A stretch of DNA of 17,273 bases from an uncultured Oscillospiraceae bacterium (GCA_905198295.1 CAJKBW010000066.1:1-17273); one strand, 5' to 3'. Positions 1 through 8,807 are shown, counted from the first letter of the stretch. Numbers and translations: made by a program. The notes: generated by a model not told the origin, from the letters alone.

Positions 1-78
1 ATTGTACCAGAAGGGCTGACGGGTCCTCAACTTTCATTTAACTTTACAGTCCGTTTTTAAGAGTAAGGAGAGACGGAT

Positions 79-2277
79 ATGAAAAAAAGTTTGCGCACAG
101 GTCTTGCGGCAACCCTGGCACTGAGTGTTTTGTCTGTCTGTTCCCTGCAGGCGCTGGCGGATGTGCCGCCGGCGAAGGTTTCCGACTTTTCGGTTCCGGC
201 TGGTGAAGGCACGGTTGCCGAGGCAGCGCAGGACGGCGTCCGGCTGACCTGCGACGGTCAGTATGATTTCGGCTGCCGGTTCCTGTACGACCGGGCGGTT
301 CCGCTCGACGGGCTGGAGCTTCAACTGACCGATATGAACATCGGCACCACCTCATTCCAGCAGGTGGGGCAGGGCGGCATCTGCCTGTGGCTGGCCGCCG
401 ACGAAACGCTTGCGAACGCGATCAGGATACCGATTCAGTCCAACGTTTACGGCAACAGCGGCGGCGGTGTTTTCGATACCGCGGGCAATACATATTACGA
501 TGCGGGGGAGGGCCCCTTTTTCTGGAGCTCCAGCGGCGGGGCAACCGGCCATTCGCTGAAGCTCGATGTGGACAAAACCAGCGATGCCGAATACACCCTG
601 ACTCTCGTTACCGAGGGGTTCGGCAAGAATGGAATGGAGCCGGGTACGGCTACCAGAACCGCAACGGTGCCGGCCGACAAAATGGCGGCGCTGTTCGCCG
701 ACGGCAAGGCGAAAGTGGTAATCTCGGCTTACTTCCAGCCGACCGCAGGAGCCGTTGGCACCTCCGAGATGACCCTCAAGGCGGTTAAGGGAACCGATGC
801 GGCGTTTGATGCCGCCGCCGTCCGGGTCCTGCAGGGCGAATCCGAAAACGCCAAAGTGTCTGCGCCGCAGGGCGTCCGGCTGACGAGCAGCAGCACGTAT
901 AATTTTGAAACACAGTTCCTGTACAATAAGGAAACCACCATCGACGGGATGGAAATCCGGCTGACCGATATGAATATCGGTACCTCCTCGTTCCAGATGG
1001 TAGGACAGGGCGGCATCAGTGTATGGCTGACCACCGATGCTGCGCGTACCAAGGCGCTGCAGATCAAGATCGAATCCAATCTCTACGGTAATACCGGCGG
1101 TTCGGTGCTGGATACGGCGGGGAATGTTTATCACGAAGAAGCGAGCGGCGCGACATTCTGGGGACCGAGCGGCGGGGCAACCGGCCATTCGCTGCAGATC
1201 AATGTGGACAAAACCAGCGACACCGAATACACCCTGACCCTCGTCACCGAAGGGTTCGGCAAGAAGGACGGCGTGCCGGCGGCCACCGCCACCAAGACGG
1301 TCACGGTGCCGGCCGACAAGATGGAGGCGCTGTTCGCCTCCGGCAAGGCCAAGGTGGTGATCGCGTCCTATTTCCAGCCCACCGCAGGTGTGGTCGGTGA
1401 GGCAAACGTAACCGTCGCTTCCCTCTACAACGAGGCGGACAAGGAGAGCGATCCGGGCGACAACGATGAGCCGAATAAACCCGAGAAGCCGGCCGGCCCG
1501 GATGTCAAGGCGGCGATGTTTAAAACGGTTGGTTCCACCGGCGCGCTCGCCGATACCGAAAACGGCGTAAAGTATAACGCCGACGGGGCATACGATTACG
1601 GCGAAACGGCGGTATTCAAGCACAAGACCACCCTAGATGGCATGCAGGTGCGTCTGGTGGACATGAATCTCGCCTCCACGGCGGTCACCAAAAGCGGGCA
1701 GGGCGGATTCCGCATGTATTTTACCACCGATGGAACGGCTGCGGGGAAGGGCTTCGTCCTGGAACTGTCCTTCAACGTTTTCGGCAATGCGGTGCTGGAT
1801 ATCAAAACGACCGACGGCAAAGAGCTGGCGAAGAGCGACGGCATGTTTTTCCGCAAGGTAGAGGGCGGCGTGCCGGTCGAAGATCTGACTGTGGCCATCC
1901 GGAAGGATGCCGACGGGAAGCATTACACGGTGAGCTTCTCCACCGAAAGCTACTCCTATTTTGAACTGTATCCGGAAGTCAAGCCGATGGCGGTGGATTA
2001 CCAGATCGATGCGGCGGCGGTGGACGCCCTGCTCGCCGACGGCAAAACCGGGTTCGGCATCTCGGCCTATTTCCAGCCCAAGACCCATGAAGTCGGCAAA
2101 TCGTCTCTGACCATTTATTCGGTGATCAATCCGGATGCCGATGACGACCGTTCCGATTCGTCCGGCGGTTCCGGTACGGAAAATCCGGTTACCGGTGCGG
2201 CGCTGCCGGCCGGCGTCCTGCTGCTCGCTGCGGCGAGTGCGGCGTGTGTGGTGTTTGTACGCCGCCGTAAGGTCTGA
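79..2277 (+). CDS. Wall-anchored surface protein with three repeated beta-rich domains
   Basis: The product is 732 aa. It starts at ATG 79, with AAGGAG at 65-70 eight bases upstream. A signal peptide (Lys/Arg start, hydrophobic core, ALA before D28) is followed by three related domains at about residues 33-238, 248-451 and 476-683. Each has the pattern [T/V]x[L/I]DGxxxxLxDMN, then GQGG, and ends near SAYFQP/ASYFQP. An acidic, Pro-rich linker separates domains 2 and 3. The C-terminus carries NPVTG (702-706), a hydrophobic stretch and RRRKV, which is the layout of a sortase signal; clostridial class B sortases are known to accept [S/N/P]PxTG-like motifs. I do not recognise the repeat domain. 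Its beta-rich look and its place next to a sugar-binding protein suggest glycan capture or adhesion, which is inference. Domains 1 and 2 are far closer to each other than to domain 3. A hairpin follows the gene. Export and anchoring are well supported; function is not. Confidence 0.85.
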   Translation: MKKSLRTGLAATLALSVLSVCSLQALADVPPAKVSDFSVPAGEGTVAEAAQDGVRLTCDGQYDFGCRFLYDRAVPLDGLELQLTDMNIGTTSFQQVGQGGICLWLAADETLANAIRIPIQSNVYGNSGGGVFDTAGNTYYDAGEGPFFWSSSGGATGHSLKLDVDKTSDAEYTLTLVTEGFGKNGMEPGTATRTATVPADKMAALFADGKAKVVISAYFQPTAGAVGTSEMTLKAVKGTDAAFDAAAVRVLQGESENAKVSAPQGVRLTSSSTYNFETQFLYNKETTIDGMEIRLTDMNIGTSSFQMVGQGGISVWLTTDAARTKALQIKIESNLYGNTGGSVLDTAGNVYHEEASGATFWGPSGGATGHSLQINVDKTSDTEYTLTLVTEGFGKKDGVPAATATKTVTVPADKMEALFASGKAKVVIASYFQPTAGVVGEANVTVASLYNEADKESDPGDNDEPNKPEKPAGPDVKAAMFKTVGSTGALADTENGVKYNADGAYDYGETAVFKHKTTLDGMQVRLVDMNLASTAVTKSGQGGFRMYFTTDGTAAGKGFVLELSFNVFGNAVLDIKTTDGKELAKSDGMFFRKVEGGVPVEDLTVAIRKDADGKHYTVSFSTESYSYFELYPEVKPMAVDYQIDAAAVDALLADGKTGFGISAYFQPKTHEVGKSSLTIYSVINPDADDDRSDSSGGSGTENPVTGAALPAGVLLLAAASAACVVFVRRRKV
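532..629 (+). repeat. Intragenic direct repeat, copy 1 (pairs with 1168-1265)
   Basis: This 98-base stretch in domain 1 of the surface protein matches 1168-1265 in domain 2 with 8 mismatches by hand count and no gaps. It encodes the SGGATGHSL...DKTSD segment and the TLTLVTEGFGK motif. Such DNA-level identity exceeds that of the rest of the domains and points to recent duplication or gene conversion. Confidence 0.85.
1168..1265 (+). repeat. Intragenic direct repeat, copy 2 (pairs with 532-629)
   Basis: This is the second copy of the 98-base repeat, in domain 2 of the surface protein. About half the differences from copy 1 are synonymous third-base changes. Domain 3 (about 1504-2127) does not preserve this stretch. 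Confidence 0.85.
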
Positions 2278-2286
2278 ATAGCTAGG

Positions 2287-2315
2287 GGATGGCAGACCGG
2301 CACGGTCTGCCATCC
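2287..2315 (+). terminator. Perfect 13-bp hairpin after the surface-protein gene
   Basis: GGATGGCAGACCG (2287-2299) and CGGTCTGCCATCC (2303-2315) are exact reverse complements separated by GCA. The hairpin begins 10 bases after the stop codon. Only TTC follows it, so there is no U-tract for efficient intrinsic termination. It could be a weak terminator, a 3'-end stabiliser or a processing site between genes 1 and 2. Confidence 0.6.
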
Positions 2316-2317
2316 TT

Positions 2318-2343
2318 CACCACCCCCGAGCGTTCGGGTGGTG
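2318..2343 (+). promoter_or_regulatory. Second hairpin, just upstream of the binding-protein start
   Basis: CACCACCC-CCGA (2318-2329) pairs with TCGGGTGGTG (2334-2343). This gives a 10-bp stem with a two-C bulge and a GCGT loop. It directly follows the hairpin at 2287-2315 and ends 7 bases before the ribosome binding site at 2351-2356. It could protect the mRNA 5' end or affect translation of gene 2; that role is inference. Confidence 0.45.
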
Positions 2344-2350
2344 TATGCGG

Positions 2351-2356
2351 AAAGGA
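2351..2356 (+). promoter_or_regulatory. Ribosome binding site that favours a GTG start at 2366
   Basis: AAAGGA lies 9 bases before GTG 2366. An in-frame ATG at 2345 would place this site inside the gene and has only the hairpin upstream, with no purine-rich site. The GTG start also gives a standard lipoprotein signal peptide. Confidence 0.6.
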
Positions 2357-2365
2357 TGTGACTGT

Positions 2366-4129
2366 GTGAAAACCAAACGCATGCTGGCCTGGCTGACTGC
2401 CGCCGCGCTGACGGCGGGTGTGATGCTCAGCGGCTGTCAGGAGGTTAAACCCGGCGAATCGGGAGGAAGCAGCAAAAATCTGACCATCGCGACTTTCGTC
2501 GATCTGCGCATAGACGATCCGGGAACCGACGAAAACCCGAATATGTTTTATTATGCCAAACAGAAATACGAAGAAGAAACCGGCGGCACGGTGGTGGTCA
2601 AGCTGTACAACGACCAGCAGTTCCTCAGCAAGCTGGTGACCCTCATCGGCTCGGGAAACTCCCCGGATCTGGTGTATCTCGGCTCCGGCTCCATGCCGAA
2701 ATTTGCCGCGATGGAAATTTTGCAGCCGGTGGACGATCTGACCGACGTCACCAAGGTCAACTATCCGGAAGCAGCGGAATCCTTCGTGTGGAAGCAGAAG
2801 CATTATGCTCTGCGGGTTGAGCAGATCCAGCCCTATATGATCTGGTACAACAAGAACCTGCTCAACAAAAACGGGCTGGAGGATCCGTATGATCTGTGGA
2901 AGTCCGGCGAGTGGAACTGGGAGAAATTTGAGGAGCTCGGCCGTGAGCTGACCCAGGACACCGACGACGACGGCAACATCGACCAGTGGGGCTTCAATAC
3001 CGCCGGGGTATATACGCCCATGTGGGCCAACGGCGGCGACTGGTACCGGGTGGATGACAGCGGCAATGTCTCCATCACCTGGAAAGAAGCGCCTTTCTAC
3101 AACGGCCTGAAGTTCATGCAGGATGCCGGCGGCACCTGGTGGGGCGGCGAATATGAGGGCTTCGCCACCGGCAACGTCGCGATGATCGGCTATACCTTCG
3201 AGTTTGTGTGGCTGTATGCGAATAAAATGGCGGGCGAGGATATCGGCTGCGTGCCGTGGCCGGCCGGCCCGAATTTTGAAGAAACCGGCGGCAAGTACCA
3301 AACCTACTGCAATCTGCTCGGTGTGGCGCAGGGCGCCGGCAATGCCGAGGGTGCGGTGAAGTTCTGCGATTACATGACCAGCGGCGAGCAGGAGAAAAAT
3401 CTCAAGCACACGCCGTTCGGCAACGCCGCGGCGGAAAAATTCCTCACGGAAGAGCATTGGGAGGCGCTGGAATACGCCCGCGACAATTCCCGCATCAACT
3501 GCACGGGCTGGGGCGATTTCCACGAGCTGAGCTGGTATAACCCGATTTATACCAACAAGGAGGACATTGTCTCCACCCTTGACTCGCTTGAGCCGCAGCT
3601 GCGCGCGGAGATCGACAAGACGCTCAGCTACAAGATGCCGGAAATCAAGGAATTCCAGACGCCGTCGATGCTCACCTTTGAAAACGGCGATATGGGCTAT
3701 CTGACCGCAGACGGCTGTCTGCCAGGCGCTGCGGCGATCACCGGCAGCACCGACGAGGCGGTTTCGGGCCAGTCGTCGCTCAAGCTGACCTCCTCAGGGG
3801 ACGGCGGGCTGCTGGTACGCACCGATCCGGCGAAGCTGGAACTGCCGAGCTTCTGGACGTACACGGTCCGGTTTAAATGGAAGATCCTGGAGGAGGCGGA
3901 TCCCGGTATGGGCGCCACCTTCTATGTGGCGATCCGGCAGGCCGATGCGCTCGATAACGGCGCGGGGCAGATCGGGCCGGTCAATTTGGGCGGCAATGTC
4001 GGCGAATCCGGCACCTTTGAAGGCACGATCAGCATCAATACCCAGCTGAACAACAGCGTGCTGGTGATCAGCTCGGATACCTTTAACGGCACTATCGTTA
4101 TCGACGACCTGGAGATCCTGGCGGGATAA
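2366..4129 (+). CDS. Solute-binding lipoprotein of a sugar ABC transporter with C-terminal beta-sandwich module
   Basis: With the GTG start the product is 587 aa; an ATG at 2345 would add 7 residues. The N-terminus (KTKR, hydrophobic core, LSGC) gives a lipobox with Cys24 as the lipidated residue. Residues about 35-430 resemble family 1 extracellular solute-binding proteins: the order LTIATF, DLVYLGSG, LQPVDDLTDV, YNKNLL, then a Trp-rich central part (GEWNWEKF, GGTWWGGEYEGFATG) fits a sugar binder. The usual family length is about 400-450 aa. The extra 150 residues (about 432-587) begin TFENGDMGYL, contain SSLKLTSSG and end IVIDDLEIL, which is the pattern of a CBM4/9-like jelly-roll module. 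This fusion is unusual. There is no permease beside it; the nearest pair lies about 9.8 kb downstream, so whether it serves that pair is inference. Hairpins flank the gene on both sides. Confidence 0.88.
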   Translation: MKTKRMLAWLTAAALTAGVMLSGCQEVKPGESGGSSKNLTIATFVDLRIDDPGTDENPNMFYYAKQKYEEETGGTVVVKLYNDQQFLSKLVTLIGSGNSPDLVYLGSGSMPKFAAMEILQPVDDLTDVTKVNYPEAAESFVWKQKHYALRVEQIQPYMIWYNKNLLNKNGLEDPYDLWKSGEWNWEKFEELGRELTQDTDDDGNIDQWGFNTAGVYTPMWANGGDWYRVDDSGNVSITWKEAPFYNGLKFMQDAGGTWWGGEYEGFATGNVAMIGYTFEFVWLYANKMAGEDIGCVPWPAGPNFEETGGKYQTYCNLLGVAQGAGNAEGAVKFCDYMTSGEQEKNLKHTPFGNAAAEKFLTEEHWEALEYARDNSRINCTGWGDFHELSWYNPIYTNKEDIVSTLDSLEPQLRAEIDKTLSYKMPEIKEFQTPSMLTFENGDMGYLTADGCLPGAAAITGSTDEAVSGQSSLKLTSSGDGGLLVRTDPAKLELPSFWTYTVRFKWKILEEADPGMGATFYVAIRQADALDNGAGQIGPVNLGGNVGESGTFEGTISINTQLNNSVLVISSDTFNGTIVIDDLEILAG

Positions 4130-4141
4130 CGCACAGGTCAG

Positions 4142-4175
4142 GGGCGGGGTATGCATAAAACGGTGTACCCCGCCC
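4142..4175 (+). terminator. 10-bp GC-rich hairpin after the binding-protein gene
   Basis: GGGCGGGGTA (4142-4151) pairs exactly with TACCCCGCCC (4166-4175) around a 14-base loop, followed by AAGTTTT. The U-run is short and offset by two A's, so partial termination is more likely than a full stop. Such elements after a binding-protein gene often let it be expressed above its operon partners; that is known of other transport operons and only inferred here. Confidence 0.55.
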
Positions 4176-4202
4176 AAGTTTTAAGGATAAGGAGACGAGG
4201 GT

Positions 4203-6503
4203 ATGCGCAAGGGACGGCGGACGGGCGCTTTTCTGACGGCTCTGGTCATGCTTGGCAGCCTTATGAGCGGCTGCGCAGGGAAACCCACCGGCAGCACGCC
4301 GGGAAACAGCGGGGCGGAAAACAGCGCGCCGGACAACAGCACGCCGGAGGAATGGCTGCCGGGCGGTTTGTATGAGGATCCGGAATTTGAACGGCAGGAT
4401 GCAGACGTCGTAGAAGCGGACGTGGTACTGCCGGGAGGGATCCCCCGTCTGGTCATCGACGGAAAACAGACCGAACCGATACTGTTTTCGGCGGCGAGCC
4501 TTTCCGAAGTGACCAATCGGCAGGCGGGCTTTGCGGCCTCCAATAGTGCGGTGGTGGTGCGTGTGGGGGTTGATCCGTTTGACGGGAAAGAGGACATCTG
4601 CCGTCAGCTGGATGGCTTTATCGATGCGTACGATCAGCTGATCGAAGGGGAATATTACCTGCTGATCAGCTTTGGCACAACCGCGTCGGCGTTGCAGTTC
4701 GGGGCGGACAACTTCACCGAAAATTTCACCAACCAGAATGGCCAGACCTTTCCGTACAACTCGATAGCCTCCGATTCCTGGATGGAGTATGCTTCGCAGC
4801 TGACCGAAACGGTGGTGGATGCGGTGCTCAGCAGCCCCAAATACGCCGGAAAGGTAGTCGCCTACATGCCCTGCGGCAGCTTCGGCGGCGAGTGGTTTGG
4901 GCCGAATTTCTGGAACGGGCATTACGACAAATCGGACGCCTGCACGAAAAAATTCCGGGAATGGCTGAAGAAGACTTACGGCAGCGATGAAGCGCTGCAG
5001 GCGGCGTGGGGCAACAGCTCGGTCACCCTGGCGAAGGCCGCCGTCCCCGGCAATGTACCGGTTTACAACTCCAACGACAGCGACAAGTCCACCGTGCTGC
5101 TCGAGCCGGCGCAGCAGAATATCGCCGACTATCAGCTGTTTTACAGCGAGCTGATGGCCTCACGCATTGCGGAACTGTGCCGCGTTGTCAAGGAAAAAAC
5201 CGGCGGGCGCAGTCTGGCTGGTGCGTATTACGGCTACCAGTACGAAATATCGATTGCGGTCAGCGGCTGTCTCGATCTGTCTACGCTGCTGCAGAATCCG
5301 GATGTCGATTTCCTGGCCGCTCCCAACTCCTATGCCGACCGCAACGAGGGCGGTACCGGCGCATCGATGGCGCCGGTGAGCGCGGTGCAGGCGGCGGGCA
5401 AGCTGTGGCTCGATGAATCCGACTATCGTTCGCCCATCCGCACCGCCGGCGGCGACAGCGCGGAGGTTGGACTGGGCGATGAGGGCAGCATCAAATCCTA
5501 CGAAAACCTCATCGAGATCATGAAACGGCAATACGGCAAAAACATGGTGTACAACAGCGGCACCTGGTGGCTGGACCTGCTTTCCCGCGGCTGGTACGAC
5601 AGCGAGGCGTTCTGGCAGGAATCGGCGAAGCTGCAGGAGCTGTACCGGCAGTATGCGTCCTATAAGACCCAGCGGACGCCGGAGGTATGCTTTGTGTGGG
5701 ACGATCGGGCAATGTGCCTGCTCGGGCAGGCGTGGGCGGTGACCGACGACATCCTGCGCCAGGTCAAGCTCAACGCCCACCGCAGCGGGCTGTCCTTCGG
5801 GTTTTATTCGATGGATGACCTGCTGGCCGGGCGGATCGACGGGGCGAAAATGTATGTGATGTACACCCCGTGGGCAATTTCCGCCGACGATGCCGCGGTG
5901 CTGGAGGAAAAGCTGCACCGCAGCGGGGTGACCACGGTATGGATGTACGGTTTCGGACGAACCGATCCCGCGCTGTTTGCCCGGCTGACCGGCATGACGG
6001 TCGAGCGGCTGCCGGCCGGTTCCCTTGATCTGACGATGGGGGGCGGCCTGCCGGTGGCGGGGCTGGACGCCCGGTTCTGCTCCGGGCGGCAGGTGACTTC
6101 CCGCTATGCGGTGCAGGAAGACGGCGTGACGGTGCTCGGCCGGTATGACGCCGGCGGGCAGGCTGCGGCCGCGCTGGTGGAAAAGGACGGCTGGAAATCG
6201 GTGTTTTACGGCAACACACTGATGAAAAATGATGTGCTGCGCGCGCTGGCCGCCTATGCGGGGGCCACGGTGCGGCTGGATACGCAGGATGTGGTATACG
6301 ACGACGGTTCCCTGCTGGTGGTGCATGCCTCAGCTTCCGGCAGCAAGACGCTGCATTTCCCCGGCGCCTGCGATGTGTACGATTATTTCACCGGCACGTG
6401 GCACACCGGGGTAAGCACCGTCGACGTGGAGATGGACAGCTATACTACCCGGTATTTCTTCTATGGAAAACAGGCGGATCTGCAGGGCTGCGGCATCGGC
6501 TGA
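4203..6503 (+). CDS. Lipoprotein, glycoside-hydrolase-like (GH42/clan GH-A type), paralog 1
   Basis: The product is 766 aa. ATG 4203 follows AAGGAG at 4189-4194. The signal peptide ends in a lipobox, MSGC, with Cys24, followed by a Ser/Asn/Pro/Gly tether to about residue 50. A barrel-like catalytic region spans about 60-480. Two glutamates are conserved in all three tandem paralogs: Glu230 in GGEWFGP and Glu405 in LWLDESDYRSP, 175 residues apart. This fits the acid/base and nucleophile of a retaining clan GH-A enzyme. Residues about 490-602 resemble the alpha/beta middle (trimerisation-like) domain of GH42 beta-galactosidases, and about 603-766 form a beta-rich C-terminal domain ending RYFFYGKQADLQ. 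The protein probably cleaves an oligosaccharide at the outer membrane face. Gene 4 starts 13 bases downstream. Exact family and substrate are unknown; the residue before Glu230 is Gly, not the usual Asn. Confidence 0.8.
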   Translation: MRKGRRTGAFLTALVMLGSLMSGCAGKPTGSTPGNSGAENSAPDNSTPEEWLPGGLYEDPEFERQDADVVEADVVLPGGIPRLVIDGKQTEPILFSAASLSEVTNRQAGFAASNSAVVVRVGVDPFDGKEDICRQLDGFIDAYDQLIEGEYYLLISFGTTASALQFGADNFTENFTNQNGQTFPYNSIASDSWMEYASQLTETVVDAVLSSPKYAGKVVAYMPCGSFGGEWFGPNFWNGHYDKSDACTKKFREWLKKTYGSDEALQAAWGNSSVTLAKAAVPGNVPVYNSNDSDKSTVLLEPAQQNIADYQLFYSELMASRIAELCRVVKEKTGGRSLAGAYYGYQYEISIAVSGCLDLSTLLQNPDVDFLAAPNSYADRNEGGTGASMAPVSAVQAAGKLWLDESDYRSPIRTAGGDSAEVGLGDEGSIKSYENLIEIMKRQYGKNMVYNSGTWWLDLLSRGWYDSEAFWQESAKLQELYRQYASYKTQRTPEVCFVWDDRAMCLLGQAWAVTDDILRQVKLNAHRSGLSFGFYSMDDLLAGRIDGAKMYVMYTPWAISADDAAVLEEKLHRSGVTTVWMYGFGRTDPALFARLTGMTVERLPAGSLDLTMGGGLPVAGLDARFCSGRQVTSRYAVQEDGVTVLGRYDAGGQAAAALVEKDGWKSVFYGNTLMKNDVLRALAAYAGATVRLDTQDVVYDDGSLLVVHASASGSKTLHFPGACDVYDYFTGTWHTGVSTVDVEMDSYTTRYFFYGKQADLQGCGIG

Positions 6504-6516
6504 CAGGAGGGCTGAT

Positions 6517-8805
6517 ATGAACGTAAAGGGCAGGATTTCCGGCTGGCTGCGCGCGGGCGCAGCGCTGCTGGCCATCGCCGGGCTGCTGGCCGTGCCGGGA
6601 TGCGGGGGAGATCCCTTCAGGCCGGCCGGACGGTATGAGGATCCCGATTTCACGCGAAAGGATGAACATATGGTGGAAGCGCGACTGGTGCAGGTGGGCG
6701 GCATCGCCCGGCTTGCCATAGACGGCCGGCAGGTCGAGCCGATTATTTATCCGAGCGGCAGTCTGCCGACGGCGGATCCGGCCAACAGTCCGGCGGTTCG
6801 CCAGACCAAGCTTGCCGGGGAACATGGGGTGGAGATTTTCCGCGTGGACCTGAATGTCTACAAGGGCAACCCCGCCGCTACCGCGCAGCAGCTTGACCGG
6901 ATCATCGACAACATTACCCAGCTGTGCGAGAATCCTTATCTGATCCTGTATTTCCGCTCGTGGGAACCGGATGCCGCCATCTTCGGCGGCACCGATTACG
7001 ACATGTTCATCGATCAGAACGGGCAGAGCGTGGGCTACGCTTCGATGGCCTCGGACAAATACCTCGAGCACGCCAAGGCGCTGATGAGCACCCTGGTGGA
7101 TGTGGTGATGGAAAACCCGAAATTTTCCGAACGGGTCATCGGCTATTTCCCCAGCGGCAACGGCTGCGAATGGTTCCTGCCGGGGGACGGACGGTACGAC
7201 TGCTCCGGTGCCGCGCAGGACAAATTCCGGGCGTATGTGCAGGCGCTGTACGGCACCGAGGAGGCGCTGCGGGAGGCCTACGGCAACGACAGCCTGACCT
7301 TTGACGCGGTGCGCATCCCGAACAACGTCGCCGGCGGCGCCGGGAAACCGGCGACAATGGCGGCCACCCTGCTGACCGATCCGTCGCGGCGCATTGTGCG
7401 GGACTACTACGATTACGTCAACGACACACTGGCCGATTTCATCCTGGCGATGGCGCAGGTGGTCAAGGACAAAACCGACAACCGCAGCCTGACCGGGTTC
7501 TATTACGGCTACAACTTCGAGTCGTCGGTGTCCACCCCGCTGGCCGGCATCTACCGCATGGAGCGCATCCTCACCTCGCCGTATATCGATTTCCTCGCCG
7601 GGCCGGTATCCTATGCCGACCGCAACGGCGGCGGTGTGGGCATGTCGATGTCGCTGCTCAGTTCGGTGACCGCCAATGGCAAGCTGTGGATCGACGAGTC
7701 CGACTATCGTTCGCCCATCAAAACCGCCGTCGGCAATGAGCACGCCGGCGTCGGAATGGAGGGCGGCATCGCCGATAGAACCGAGCTGACCGGCATCGTG
7801 CGCCGGCAGTACGGCAAGCAGATGGTGTACAACAGCGGCACCTGGTTCCTTGACCTGATCGACAAGGGCTGGTGGGATGACGAAGACTTTTGGCAGGAAG
7901 CGCAGTCGCTGAGTGAACTGGCGGCCGCTTATGCGTCGTACAAGTCGGCTAAGGCGCCTGAAGTGGCGCTGGTCTACGATTCCCGGGCGGTCAGCCTGCT
8001 GGCCGACCCGTGGAACACGTCGGTGGATATCTACCAGCACATCCGCGACAACATCGCCCGTACCGGGCTGTCCTTCGGGCTGTATACCACCCAGGACGTG
8101 GCCGCCGGTCTGGTGGACGACGCGACGCTGTACGTGATGATGACCCCGTGGCGCATGGACGCGGATACCGCGGCGAAGGTGGAAGCGGTGCTGCACCGCA
8201 AGGGCAAAACCGCGGTATGGGTGTACGGCCCGGGCGAGACGGCACAGGAGGATTTCCATCGGCTGACCGGCATGACGGTCAAGCGTTCCGCCGGCCGGCT
8301 GCAGACGCTGGAAATCCTGATGGAACCGGGCGCCGATAAGCTGCTGCCGGGGACGGCCAACCAGTTTGTTTCCGGCCTGGGGGTCTATGAAAAATACTAT
8401 GTCGAGGACGAAAACGCGACGGTGCTCGGCCGGTACGATTCCGGCGACCGGGAGGCTGCGGTGGCCGCAGTGGAAAAGGACGGCTGGAAATCCGTTTTCT
8501 GCGGCAGCTTCCATCTGACGGTGGAATTTCTGCGCGGGACGGCGGCATGGGCCGGGGTCAACTGCTTTGCCGACACCGGGGATGTGGTATATGCGGACGG
8601 TGCGCTGGCGGTGTTCCACGCGAGCGAAGACGGGGAAAAGACCCTCACCCTGCCGAAAAAATGCGATGTGTACGATTATTTTTCCGGACAGTGGCATAAA
8701 GGCGTGCAGACACTTTCCTTCACCGCGCAGGCCGGTGAGACACGGTATTTCTTTTACGGCAGACAGGCAGACCTGCAGAGCTGCGGCATCGGACGGGAGG
8801 AATAA
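6517..8805 (+). CDS. Lipoprotein, glycoside-hydrolase-like (GH42/clan GH-A type), paralog 2
   Basis: The product is 762 aa. ATG 6517 is chosen because AGGAGG (6505-6510) lies 6 bases upstream and a lipoprotein signal peptide starts there; an in-frame ATG at 6463 would run back into gene 3. The lipobox AVPGC puts the lipid on Cys29. The architecture matches gene 3: YEDPDF after a short tether, catalytic region, Glu218 in GCEWFLP, Glu394 in LWIDESDYRSP (176 apart), MVYNSGTWFLDL, a GH42-like middle domain from about 480, and a C-terminal domain ending RYFFYGRQADLQ. The DNA is also similar: 6450-6499 and 8743-8792 differ at 8 of 50 bases by hand count. It is a tandem duplicate of gene 3 and probably acts on a related linkage outside the membrane. 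Differences around the first Glu (GDGRYD replaces the FWNGHYD stretch) may change specificity. Confidence 0.8.
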   Translation: MNVKGRISGWLRAGAALLAIAGLLAVPGCGGDPFRPAGRYEDPDFTRKDEHMVEARLVQVGGIARLAIDGRQVEPIIYPSGSLPTADPANSPAVRQTKLAGEHGVEIFRVDLNVYKGNPAATAQQLDRIIDNITQLCENPYLILYFRSWEPDAAIFGGTDYDMFIDQNGQSVGYASMASDKYLEHAKALMSTLVDVVMENPKFSERVIGYFPSGNGCEWFLPGDGRYDCSGAAQDKFRAYVQALYGTEEALREAYGNDSLTFDAVRIPNNVAGGAGKPATMAATLLTDPSRRIVRDYYDYVNDTLADFILAMAQVVKDKTDNRSLTGFYYGYNFESSVSTPLAGIYRMERILTSPYIDFLAGPVSYADRNGGGVGMSMSLLSSVTANGKLWIDESDYRSPIKTAVGNEHAGVGMEGGIADRTELTGIVRRQYGKQMVYNSGTWFLDLIDKGWWDDEDFWQEAQSLSELAAAYASYKSAKAPEVALVYDSRAVSLLADPWNTSVDIYQHIRDNIARTGLSFGLYTTQDVAAGLVDDATLYVMMTPWRMDADTAAKVEAVLHRKGKTAVWVYGPGETAQEDFHRLTGMTVKRSAGRLQTLEILMEPGADKLLPGTANQFVSGLGVYEKYYVEDENATVLGRYDSGDREAAVAAVEKDGWKSVFCGSFHLTVEFLRGTAAWAGVNCFADTGDVVYADGALAVFHASEDGEKTLTLPKKCDVYDYFSGQWHKGVQTLSFTAQAGETRYFFYGRQADLQSCGIGREE

Positions 8806-8807
8806 AC

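Noticed and set aside
16..44. Possible promoter for gene 1 (CTGACG at 16-21 with TTAACT/TAACTT about 17 bases on)
   Set aside because: The -10-like hexamer matches the consensus at only about 3 of 6 positions, and only 78 bases upstream are visible, so chance is likely.
4151..4375. Small + strand frame starting at ATG 4151 between genes 2 and 3
   Set aside because: It starts inside the hairpin at 4142-4175, has no ribosome binding site, and mostly overlaps gene 3 in another frame.
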